NCBI GenBank assembly: GCA_023419055.1
Contig: JAEZYO010000613.1
Location: 1 to 7,167, forward strand
Direction of reading: 5' to 3'
From: Pseudomonadota bacterium
GTDB lineage: Bacteria > Myxococcota > Polyangia > Polyangiales > Polyangiaceae
DNA length: 7,167 nt
Position 1 is the first letter of the stretch; each line of letters opens with the position of its first letter. Position numbers and translations under genes: made by a program. Below, piece by piece: positions 1 to 5,493 of this stretch. The notes under the pieces are model-generated. The model ran no database searches, had not been told where the DNA came from, and saw only the letters and a list, made by a program, of their open reading frames with translations.

Positions 1-2363
1 CAGCGCCCGATGTCCCTGCGCCAGCCGAGCCTCCCGCGGGGAGCGCGCCCGAGCAGACCCCACCTTTGCCCCCCGCTGAATCCGCGCCCGCGTCTCCGCC
101 GGCCGAACCGACCCCGGAGGCGACTCCTCCTTCCGCGACCGAAGAGGCACCGGTCGGAGCCGTGGGAGCCGGCACCGAGCCAGGCAGCGCTCCGACGCCG
201 GACGAGGGGCTCGCGGAGGTCGTCGTGACCGCTCAGCGTCGAGAGGAGAGCGCGCAGTCGGTGCCGACGACGGTGACGGTGTTGGGTGGGGAGTCGCTCA
301 CGACGCAAGGCGTGGGTCGGTCCGCGAAGGAGATCCTCAACTACGTGCCGAACGCTTCGGCCATCGCGCAAGGGCACGGTCGCCCCCGCTGGTGGATCCG
401 CGGTGTCGGCACCGGGCAACAGCAGCTCGACTTCTCGAACCCGATCGGGTTCTACCTCGACGACGTCTACATCAGCAACGCCACCGCGACCGGCTTCCCG
501 CTCTTCGATCTCGAGCGCGTCGAGGTGCTGCGCGGACCGCAAGGCACTCTGTGGGGCAAGAACACGACCGGCGGCGCCATCAACGTGATCTCCCGGAAGC
601 CCGAGTTCGAGTACGACGGCTACCTCAAATTCGATTACAGCACCTATAAAGACAAGATCGTCGAAGGTGGCTTCGGCGGGCCGATCTGGGACGACAAGCT
701 CGCGGCTAGGGGCGCCTTCCACTACGAAGACCAGGGCGGGCGCCTCACGAACCTCTATACGGGGCGGAGCACGAACGGGCTCCAGGACGGAGCGTTCCGC
801 CTGCAGTTGCTCGCCAACATCACGCCGGACTTCCAGGCGCTCGCGAACGTACACTTCAGAAAGTACACCCAGTACGGTGGCAACTTCACGGTCGACGGCA
901 CCGGCCCGGGCGGCGAGTACCTGGCCGGGTACGCCCCGAGTGCGGACAGGGACGAGGTCAGCTTCAACGCGCCGAGCCTCGAAGAGATCAAGCAAGCCGG
1001 CGCGTTCTTGAACCTACGCGCCGAGTTCGGAAGCTACACCCTGACCTCGATCTCCGCGTACGAGGACTTCAGAAACGACGCGCTCGGCGACAGCGACAAC
1101 ACGCCCATCGAGGTGAGCCGCAGCTGGGCGCACGCGAACTCGTATCAGCTCTCGGAAGAGGTGCGCTTCGCGTCTCCCCGGGAAGATCGCTTCAACTGGC
1201 AGCTCGGCGTCTACTATCTCTTCGAGAACATCGATCGTCAGTCCGCGAGCGCGCGCCTGCCGGGCGTCGACGTCGTGCTCGATCCTCCGGCGTCTCAGTA
1301 CAGTCACAACGGGTTCAATCACCAGACCCACAGCCTGGCGCCGTTCGCGAGCGCTACGGTCGACATCACCGAGGCGCTCGGCGTGACGGCGGGTTTGCGC
1401 TGGACGTACGAGAAGCGCAACCTCGACATTCGGAACCTCGGCTCGATCCCCATGCAGCCCGTCACGTTCTCGAACGTGGGGCTGTGGTGGGAGCCTCATC
1501 TCATCGCCTCCGATCTGCGCACGGTGTACGACGAGGAGCGCGACAAGGACTGGAGCAACCTCACCTACGACATCACGCCCGAGTACAAGATCACGAAAGA
1601 CGTCCTCGCGTACTTCCGCTACGCGCACGGCGTGAAGTCCGGCGGCTTCAACACGTCGGCTAACTCTCCGGCCGCGCTCGTCACGGTCGAGCCGGAACAG
1701 CTCGACAACTTCGAGCTCGGTGTAAAGTCCGCCTTTCTCAACAAGCGCCTGATCGTGAACGTGACCGCGTTCCACTACATTTACCGCGACATTCAGGTCA
1801 ACGTCGTGGGGCCCCTCCCGCCGACCAACACGCCGGTCTCGTACCTGCAAAACGTGGACGACGGCCGTGTCGACGGCGCCGAGCTCGAGCTCGAGGCGTT
1901 GCCGGTGCAGAACCTGCGCCTCGGAGGCAACCTCGGCTTGCTCAGCACCGAGTTTACCGATTTCCAGGTGCTGAACGGTGGCCCCGATTACTCGGGCAAC
2001 GAGTTCGTGCGCTCGCCTCACGTCACGGCGCTCGTCTTCGCGGACTTCCGCATCCCGCTACCGGTCGGCAACACGCCGAGCTTGATCCTGGGAGCGGATT
2101 GGCACTTCTGGAGTCAGCAGTATCACTTCACCACCAACCAGGACGATCCGTTGCTCGGCGCTGACGCCTTCTCGATCTTGAACGCGCGCGTCTCGTACGA
2201 GAGCAGCGACGAGAAGCTGCTCTTGACGGCGTACGCCAACAACGTGACCGACGCGAGGTATCGCGCGCACACCCTGCCTGGCACCAGCGGCTCGACTGGA
2301 AACGCCGTGAGTTGGGGCGACCCGATCTCGGTCGGAGGCTCGCTCACCCTGCGCTGGTACTGA
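1..2363 (+). CDS. TonB-dependent outer-membrane receptor (5' end outside window)
   Basis: This is an outer-membrane beta-barrel that imports a scarce ligand using energy passed from TonB-ExbBD; the substrate cannot be told from sequence. The frame (first full codon at 3) is open to the left edge, so signal peptide and start are missing; the TTG at 66 is only an internal codon. The first ~70 visible residues are rich in Pro, Ala and Glu. A TonB-box/plug entry, EVVVTAQRR, lies at 216-242. The plug then shows the family hallmarks FYLDDVY (near 450) and DLERVEVLRGPQGTLWGKN (507-563), followed by TTGGAINVISRKP. The barrel runs from about 620 to the end and closes with NNVTDARY and a last strand ending LTLRWY, an aromatic C-terminus as expected for BAM-dependent insertion. 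At least 786 residues are visible, a normal length for the family. No neighbouring tonB/exbBD or metabolic gene hints at the ligand. Family is certain; role is open. Confidence 0.95.
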   Translation, partial: APDVPAPAEPPAGSAPEQTPPLPPAESAPASPPAEPTPEATPPSATEEAPVGAVGAGTEPGSAPTPDEGLAEVVVTAQRREESAQSVPTTVTVLGGESLTTQGVGRSAKEILNYVPNASAIAQGHGRPRWWIRGVGTGQQQLDFSNPIGFYLDDVYISNATATGFPLFDLERVEVLRGPQGTLWGKNTTGGAINVISRKPEFEYDGYLKFDYSTYKDKIVEGGFGGPIWDDKLAARGAFHYEDQGGRLTNLYTGRSTNGLQDGAFRLQLLANITPDFQALANVHFRKYTQYGGNFTVDGTGPGGEYLAGYAPSADRDEVSFNAPSLEEIKQAGAFLNLRAEFGSYTLTSISAYEDFRNDALGDSDNTPIEVSRSWAHANSYQLSEEVRFASPREDRFNWQLGVYYLFENIDRQSASARLPGVDVVLDPPASQYSHNGFNHQTHSLAPFASATVDITEALGVTAGLRWTYEKRNLDIRNLGSIPMQPVTFSNVGLWWEPHLIASDLRTVYDEERDKDWSNLTYDITPEYKITKDVLAYFRYAHGVKSGGFNTSANSPAALVTVEPEQLDNFELGVKSAFLNKRLIVNVTAFHYIYRDIQVNVVGPLPPTNTPVSYLQNVDDGRVDGAELELEALPVQNLRLGGNLGLLSTEFTDFQVLNGGPDYSGNEFVRSPHVTALVFADFRIPLPVGNTPSLILGADWHFWSQQYHFTTNQDDPLLGADAFSILNARVSYESSDEKLLLTAYANNVTDARYRAHTLPGTSGSTGNAVSWGDPISVGGSLTLRWY

Positions 2364-2379
2364 ACCCGGCCGCGGAGCT

Positions 2380-2418
2380 GTCAGGGCACGACGAGGAGGG
2401 GGGGGCCGCCGCCCTGAC
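2380..2418 (+). terminator. Possible terminator of the TonB receptor gene
   Basis: Perfect 8-base arms GTCAGGGC (2380-2387) and GCCCTGAC (2411-2418) enclose a 23-base loop that includes the G run, 16 bases after the receptor stop. The stem is followed by only three T residues (2421-2423), so this is a weak candidate for intrinsic termination. It may instead serve as a 3' stabilising hairpin. Confidence 0.35.
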
Positions 2419-2529
2419 GCTTTCGCAGCAGGAAACGCTACGGCATCGACCTGTTCGTCGAAGCCGAGATCGAAAGCGGCACGTCAGCGCGCGACGAGCC
2501 GCGCTTCGTCTCTTGGCTCCTTCGAAAGA

Positions 2530-2544
2530 GTGTCAGACTGACAC
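2530..2544. promoter_or_regulatory. Perfect 15-bp palindrome, operator-like
   Basis: GTGTCAGACTGACAC has two perfect 7-base arms around a single central A, a form typical of a site for a dimeric repressor (TetR-like or similar helix-turn-helix protein). It sits 172 bases before the lipoprotein start and is flanked by no T run, so it is unlikely to be a terminator. The half-site TGTCAG also occurs at 2379-2384. No matching regulator is encoded beside it; the Crp-like protein in the window is over 2 kb away. Its function is inferred only from symmetry. Confidence 0.4.
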
Positions 2545-2601
2545 GCAGGACCTGCTCGACTGCACCGCTCAGTGCCTCGAGACCGCCTACGGCAGATCTT
2601 T

Positions 2602-2643
2602 CTCCGGAGGAGGCGAGATTTTTCTCGCCGGCTCTCGCCGGAG
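2602..2643 (+). repeat. Nested inverted repeats with tandem TCTCGCCGG copies
   Basis: GGCGAGA (2612-2618) pairs perfectly with TCTCGCC at 2623-2629 over a TTTT loop, and equally well with a second copy at 2633-2639. TCTCGCCGG occurs twice in tandem (2623-2631 and 2633-2641). Outer arms CTCCGG (2602-2607) and CCGGAG (2638-2643) could extend the structure. It may be a leader structure for the lipoprotein gene, an upstream terminator, or just a consequence of GC-rich repeats. Confidence 0.35.
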
Positions 2644-2715
2644 GGTGATCGGCGACTAGAGGGCGGGAGTCGTCGTCGCCCGTGTGCATCGAAGTTCTTC
2701 TGGTACCTTCCCGCC

Positions 2716-3828
2716 ATGACACGCCTCCGGGTCTCGGCCGAAAGTCGCTTCGTCCTTTCTGGTTTTGCGCTCGTCGCGGCTCTCACCCTTATGGGTTGTG
2801 GTCAGGCCGACGACAACGAAGGCAGCAACTCGGGGGGAAATACGGCATCCGGGGGCCAGCCTGGTGCCGGCGGCGCGAACAATACGGGCGGTCAACCTGC
2901 GGCCGGCGGCACGAGCACCACCGGCGGAGGCGGCGGCACGATCGGGCAGACTGGAGGAGCTTCGTCCGGAGGCGCAGGGGCGTCATCGAGTGGAGGCACT
3001 CAGAACGGCGGCGCTGGCGGAGCATCCACGGGTGGCGCCGCGGGCTCCGGCGGAGCGCCGAGTGGCGAGTGCACGCGAGCTCTCCTCGACGGTCTCTTGG
3101 ATGACTACTTCGCCGCGCTGAGCGCGGGGGATCCTTCGAGCTTACCGCTCGCAGCCGACGTGAAATTCACCGAGAACGCGGAAGAGAGTCAGATTGGCAC
3201 CACGGATTTTTGGATGAACGCGGGGGACACCAAGTACTCGCAGCGTGCTCTGGACACCGAAGCGTGTAGCGTCGCCGCTCAGGCGGTGATTCCGGAGGGC
3301 GGGATGGACCTTCCCGTTGCCCTGCGCATCAAGGTGGAGGGCGGGGAGATGACGGAAATCGAGACGATCGTCGTGCGGCCCGGGGATTACACCGCCTCTT
3401 TTGCGGTCGACTCGAATCCGGCAGCGATCATTTCCATCGCCGAGGATATCGGCTGGCATGACGAGGTGCCGGAAGCCGAGCGCGCGACCCGCCAGCAATT
3501 GACCGCCTGGATCGACAAGTACTTCCGCGCATTCCCCTCCGGGGTCTGCAACGTCACGAGCGCGTGCCGGCGCCTGGAGAACGGGGGCGGAGACTTCTCC
3601 TGCGGTGCCGCGGCCTCGTGCAGCGCGAATACGCCTACGACAGGGGGCGAGTTCATCCCGAGGGTCATCGTCGTCGACGAGGTGCGGGGCATCGCTGCCG
3701 GCCTCACCATCTTCGACTTCATGACGACCGGTCACCTCGACATGCACATGATCAAGATGTCCGGCGGCGAGGTGCACGCGGTCCACGCGATCTTGCGCGA
3801 CACCAACGGCGAGTCGGGTTGGGATTAG
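2716..3828 (+). CDS. Lipoprotein with Gly-rich tether and NTF2-like (DUF8021-like) domain
   Basis: This is a 370-residue predicted lipoprotein of unknown function. The start at ATG 2716 is chosen because it gives a compact type II signal peptide with a hydrophobic core (residues 12-26) and lipobox LMGC, lipidated Cys at 28. The upstream in-frame extension to 2572 would place this signal far inside. No clear Shine-Dalgarno precedes it. Residues ~38-117 are a Gly/Ala/Ser/Thr linker that probably spans envelope layers. The folded part starts with a helix LLDGLLDDYFAALSAGD, then LPLAADVKFTENAEE (residues 143-157) and a strand ending EIETIVVR (214-221). A second helix with DKYFRAF opens another half, which ends IKMSGGEVHAVHAIL and ESGW. 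This order resembles secreted SnoaL/NTF2-like proteins now grouped as DUF8021, seen in bacteria and fungi. Cysteines at 119, 183, 278, 284, 296 and 302 suggest disulfides. The family link is from pattern memory. Confidence 0.88.
   Translation: MTRLRVSAESRFVLSGFALVAALTLMGCGQADDNEGSNSGGNTASGGQPGAGGANNTGGQPAAGGTSTTGGGGGTIGQTGGASSGGAGASSSGGTQNGGAGGASTGGAAGSGGAPSGECTRALLDGLLDDYFAALSAGDPSSLPLAADVKFTENAEESQIGTTDFWMNAGDTKYSQRALDTEACSVAAQAVIPEGGMDLPVALRIKVEGGEMTEIETIVVRPGDYTASFAVDSNPAAIISIAEDIGWHDEVPEAERATRQQLTAWIDKYFRAFPSGVCNVTSACRRLENGGGDFSCGAAASCSANTPTTGGEFIPRVIVVDEVRGIAAGLTIFDFMTTGHLDMHMIKMSGGEVHAVHAILRDTNGESGWD
2827..3066 (+). repeat. Gly/Ala/Ser/Thr low-complexity tract inside the lipoprotein gene
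   Basis: About 80 codons encode degenerate GG-x-x-x-GG units (for example GGQPGAGG, GGQPAAGG, GGTSTTGGGGG, GGASTGGAAG). The units vary in length and codons, so this is a degenerate protein linker rather than a recent tandem DNA duplication. Such tethers after a lipobox are frequent in Polyangia surface proteins. Confidence 0.75.
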
Positions 3829-3843
3829 CCTTCACGAAGGCTA
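3826..3843. terminator. Palindromic hairpin shared by two convergent genes
   Basis: TAGCCTTC (3826-3833) and GAAGGCTA (3836-3843) are perfect 8-base arms around AC. The left arm begins with the TAG stop of the lipoprotein gene, and the right arm ends with the complement of the TAG stop of the rhomboid gene, so both stop codons are inside the stem. There is no T run on either side. It is placed exactly where a bidirectional terminator or transcript-end hairpin would be expected, but termination is inferred. Confidence 0.5.
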
Positions 3844-4785
3844 GTCTGTAGATGGCGCGGGCGGGATCACTCCGTCCCAGTCACGTGCCGCCTCGGCGTA
3901 CGTCGGGTTACCCGGCTCGAGAGCTGCGGCGCGCCGAAACGCGTTCGCGGCGGGCTCGAGCTGGCCGGTGCGATGATAGGCGACGCCGAGGTTGTACCAG
4001 AGGGTCGGCTGTTTCGGGCTCAGCCGCACTGCACGCTCGAAGTGCGTGATGGCTTCGGCGTCCTTGTTCTCTCCGAGCGCCTCGTAGCCGAGCTGTCCGT
4101 CCTCGAGACCGGCGTCCTCGGACAGGTTCAGGTACGGCCGAAAGCGCGTGGCGGACACGAAGCTCCCGGCGATGATCGCAACGGCCAGGGCGCTGATGAG
4201 GGTAACGCCGGCAGTTGCCCGACGCCGACGAGCGGCGACGGCGTGACCAATCACGAACCCGAGCACCGCTCCGACCCCGTGCGCGGTGTTGCCGATTTGC
4301 CAGAGCTTGGCGTAGGTCAGGGCGATACAGACGAAGAACCAGGCGATGAACAGCTGCACGGTGCGCGAGTCGATGGTCCCTTCGAAGCGTGGATCGCGGC
4401 GCAAAGCGTAGAGCAGACCGAAGAGTCCGTAGCCGACGCCGGACAAGCCGATCCCACCGTCTCCGACCGCGTACTCCGCGGCGCTCGACGCCACGGCGAG
4501 CACGGTGAACAACCCGAGCAGCGCGAGGCGGCCGAGCCGCTCCTCGAGCGCGGTGCCGAACACCCACAGCCAGTAGAGATTGAACAGCAGGTGAAAGGGA
4601 TCGCCGTGTGGCAGCGCGCTCGTGACGAGCCGCCACGGCTGAGCCGAGAACGCGTGGCGATCCATCAAGAGCGGCGTCGCATCCCACCCCCCCAAGTAAC
4701 CGAGCGTTGCTATAACGGCGAGCAACGCGGTAGCGCTCGTCACTGGATAGGCACTCGCGCTGCTGAGTCGAGGAGTGGGACGCAT
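3841..4785 (-). CDS. Rhomboid intramembrane serine protease with C-terminal TPR repeats
   Basis: A 314-residue inner-membrane protease predicted to cut membrane proteins within or next to their transmembrane segment. Visible rhomboid marks in order are: TM1 (~17-33); the L1-loop WR pair (W51-R52); HLLFN (oxyanion His65 and Asn69) opening TM2; catalytic Ser115 in GLSG in TM4; and catalytic His169 in TAHGVGAVLG in TM6, with glycines spaced as in the family. A further hydrophobic helix at ~191-211 makes a 6+1 topology. Two TPR units follow (about 229-257 and 260-293, the latter with WYNLGVAYHRTGQLEPAANAFRRA). The ATG at 4785 is preferred to the upstream ATG at 4863. It has GAGGG five bases before it, and the extra 26 residues would be charged, unlike a rhomboid N-terminus, and overlap the preceding gene. 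The gene follows the Crp-like gene by 37 bases, probably as one operon. Its substrate is unknown. All catalytic residues are intact. Confidence 0.92.
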   Translation of the reverse strand: MRPTPRLSSASAYPVTSATALLAVIATLGYLGGWDATPLLMDRHAFSAQPWRLVTSALPHGDPFHLLFNLYWLWVFGTALEERLGRLALLGLFTVLAVASSAAEYAVGDGGIGLSGVGYGLFGLLYALRRDPRFEGTIDSRTVQLFIAWFFVCIALTYAKLWQIGNTAHGVGAVLGFVIGHAVAARRRRATAGVTLISALAVAIIAGSFVSATRFRPYLNLSEDAGLEDGQLGYEALGENKDAEAITHFERAVRLSPKQPTLWYNLGVAYHRTGQLEPAANAFRRAAALEPGNPTYAEAARDWDGVIPPAPSTD

Positions 4786-4790
4786 CGTCG

Positions 4791-4795
4791 CCCTC
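4791..4795 (-). promoter_or_regulatory. Ribosome binding site deciding the rhomboid start
   Basis: On the minus strand GAGGG stands five bases before the ATG at 4785. This supports that ATG over the in-frame ATG at 4863 and places translation initiation within the 37-base gap after the Crp-like stop codon. Confidence 0.6.
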
Positions 4796-4822
4796 AGCTT
4801 ACACTCGGGTCGCGAAGAGTGG

Positions 4823-5464
4823 TCAACGTCGGGAAGCGGAGCGCGTCTTCGGCGTTCCGGCACGGGCTCGCGCTCTCAATCGGCTGAGCGAGACCGGGGT
4901 GATGCCCAGGTACGATGCGATGTCGTAGTTTCGGAGTCGAGGCAAGATCGCTCGGTGACTCTCGCAGAAGCGAGCGAAGCGCTCGCTCGCGCTCAACGTC
5001 AATAGGTCATGGGCCCTTGCCTCTCGCTCGAGCAGCGCGTTCTCGGCGAAGCGCCGGCCGACGACTTGCCAGCAGACGTGGCGCTCGTAGAGCGCTTCGA
5101 GCTCGGACCAGCTCAGCACGAAGAGTCGAGTCGGTTCGAGCGCTTCCACGCTGAGGTACGAAGGTTTGCGCGTGAGCAAGGAGGCGTAGGCTCCGACCAC
5201 GCTCCCTGCCGTCGCGAAGTCGCGCACCACCGCCTGGCCACGCGCCGTGACGTGGACTTTGCGGACGAGCCCGCTCAGAACGAACCCGATATCCTCGGCC
5301 ACGTCCCCGGCTCGCGTGAGCGTCTCGCCCGCCGCGAGCACGCGCGGCTCGAGGCGCCGTTCCAGGTGTCGCCACTCCCTGGCTGGAATTGGCGCGAGCT
5401 CGCGGAGGAGCGGAAGGACGTGAGCCTCGGCGCGGGGGAAGTTCTTATCCTCGGTGAACGACAT
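4823..5464 (-). CDS. Crp/Fnr-family transcriptional regulator
   Basis: A 213-residue cytoplasmic regulator with an N-terminal cyclic-nucleotide-binding-type beta-roll (about 20-120), a dimerisation helix (about 122-155) and a C-terminal winged helix. The DNA-binding helices are clear in NYDIASYLGITPVSLSRLR (residues 179-197), the typical end of the subgroup with short C-termini. In the beta-roll, AGETLTRAGD and the strand DIGFVLSGLVRK fit the fold. Where cAMP-binding members carry Gly-Glu-Leu and Arg-Ser-Ala/Thr, this protein has GSVVGAYASLLTRKPSYLSVEAL spread over 87-109, so classical cAMP binding is doubtful. No N-terminal Cys cluster for an Fe-S centre is seen. The start ATG at 5464 has no strong Shine-Dalgarno but no better alternative. 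It probably shares an operon with the rhomboid gene downstream and may control itself and the divergent GDPD-like gene from the very short spacer. Confidence 0.9.
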   Translation of the reverse strand: MSFTEDKNFPRAEAHVLPLLRELAPIPAREWRHLERRLEPRVLAAGETLTRAGDVAEDIGFVLSGLVRKVHVTARGQAVVRDFATAGSVVGAYASLLTRKPSYLSVEALEPTRLFVLSWSELEALYERHVCWQVVGRRFAENALLEREARAHDLLTLSASERFARFCESHRAILPRLRNYDIASYLGITPVSLSRLRARARAGTPKTRSASRR

Positions 5465-5493
5465 CGACTCGGATTTGGCGGAGATTGTGCGCC
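5465..5493. promoter_or_regulatory. 29-base spacer between divergent starts
   Basis: The Crp-like gene (start 5464, -) and the GDPD-like gene (start 5494, +) diverge from only 29 bases, so at least one promoter must lie inside the opposite coding sequence. CACAAT on the minus strand (5484-5489) might be a -10 element for the Crp-like gene, but no matching -35 is seen. No TGTGA-N6-TCACA Crp-type site was found here. Confidence 0.4.

Larger units (their letters stand above)
2418..2648 (+). pseudogene. Start-less 76-codon frame, possible gene remnant (PilZ-like start?)
   Basis: Between a TGA at 2415-2417 and a TGA at 2646-2648 one frame is open without ATG, GTG or TTG, so as it stands it cannot be an ordinary gene. 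Its first ~35 codons have G or C in most third positions and read like a real protein: SRKRYGIDLFVEAEIESG at about 2427-2480. A basic stretch followed by RYGIDLFVE resembles the opening strand of PilZ-type domains in myxobacterial proteins, but the later PilZ motif (D/NxSxxG) is not visible, and the second half (Arg/Ser/Pro-rich) looks non-coding. It may be a decayed 5'-truncated gene, or chance in a GC-rich spacer. Recognition is tentative. Confidence 0.2.
2364..2715. other. 352-base intergenic region between receptor and lipoprotein genes
   Basis: No complete gene is convincing here. The stretch holds an inverted repeat just after the receptor stop, an 8-base G run (2398-2405), a start-less frame at 2418-2648 with coding-like composition in its first part, a perfect 15-bp palindrome at 2530-2544, and nested inverted repeats at 2602-2643. 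The lipoprotein promoter should lie here, but no clear -35/-10 pair can be named. The frame feeding into the lipoprotein is open from 2572, but the lipoprotein signal peptide begins only at 2716. Confidence 0.7.

Noticed and set aside
1014..2021. 335-codon open frame on the minus strand inside the TonB receptor gene
   Set aside because: It lies wholly antisense to a certain gene, is Arg/Val/Glu-rich in the way GC-rich shadow frames are, and shows no recognisable motif.
2398..2405. Eight-base G run as a phase-variable tract
   Set aside because: It lies outside any gene, after the receptor stop, and not at a recognisable promoter spacing, so nothing would be switched by slippage.
2572..2715. 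N-terminal extension of the lipoprotein to an upstream start
   Set aside because: It would bury the signal peptide and lipobox about 75 residues into the protein; the extension is Arg-rich spacer translation.
2827..3066. Gly-rich tract considered as a tandem DNA repeat or minisatellite
   Set aside because: The units differ in length and codon choice; it is a degenerate protein linker, not a recent DNA duplication.
3142..3786. 214-codon minus-strand frame inside the lipoprotein gene
   Set aside because: His/Asp/Arg-rich shadow of the plus-strand gene, with no motif and no ribosome binding site noted.
4786..4863. Upstream ATG for the rhomboid protease
   Set aside because: The extra residues are charged, overlap the Crp-like gene, and the downstream ATG has a well-placed GAGGG.
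3973..4887. 304-codon open frame on the plus strand across the rhomboid gene
   Set aside because: The opposite strand encodes an unmistakable rhomboid with all catalytic residues; this frame is its shadow and has no domain features.
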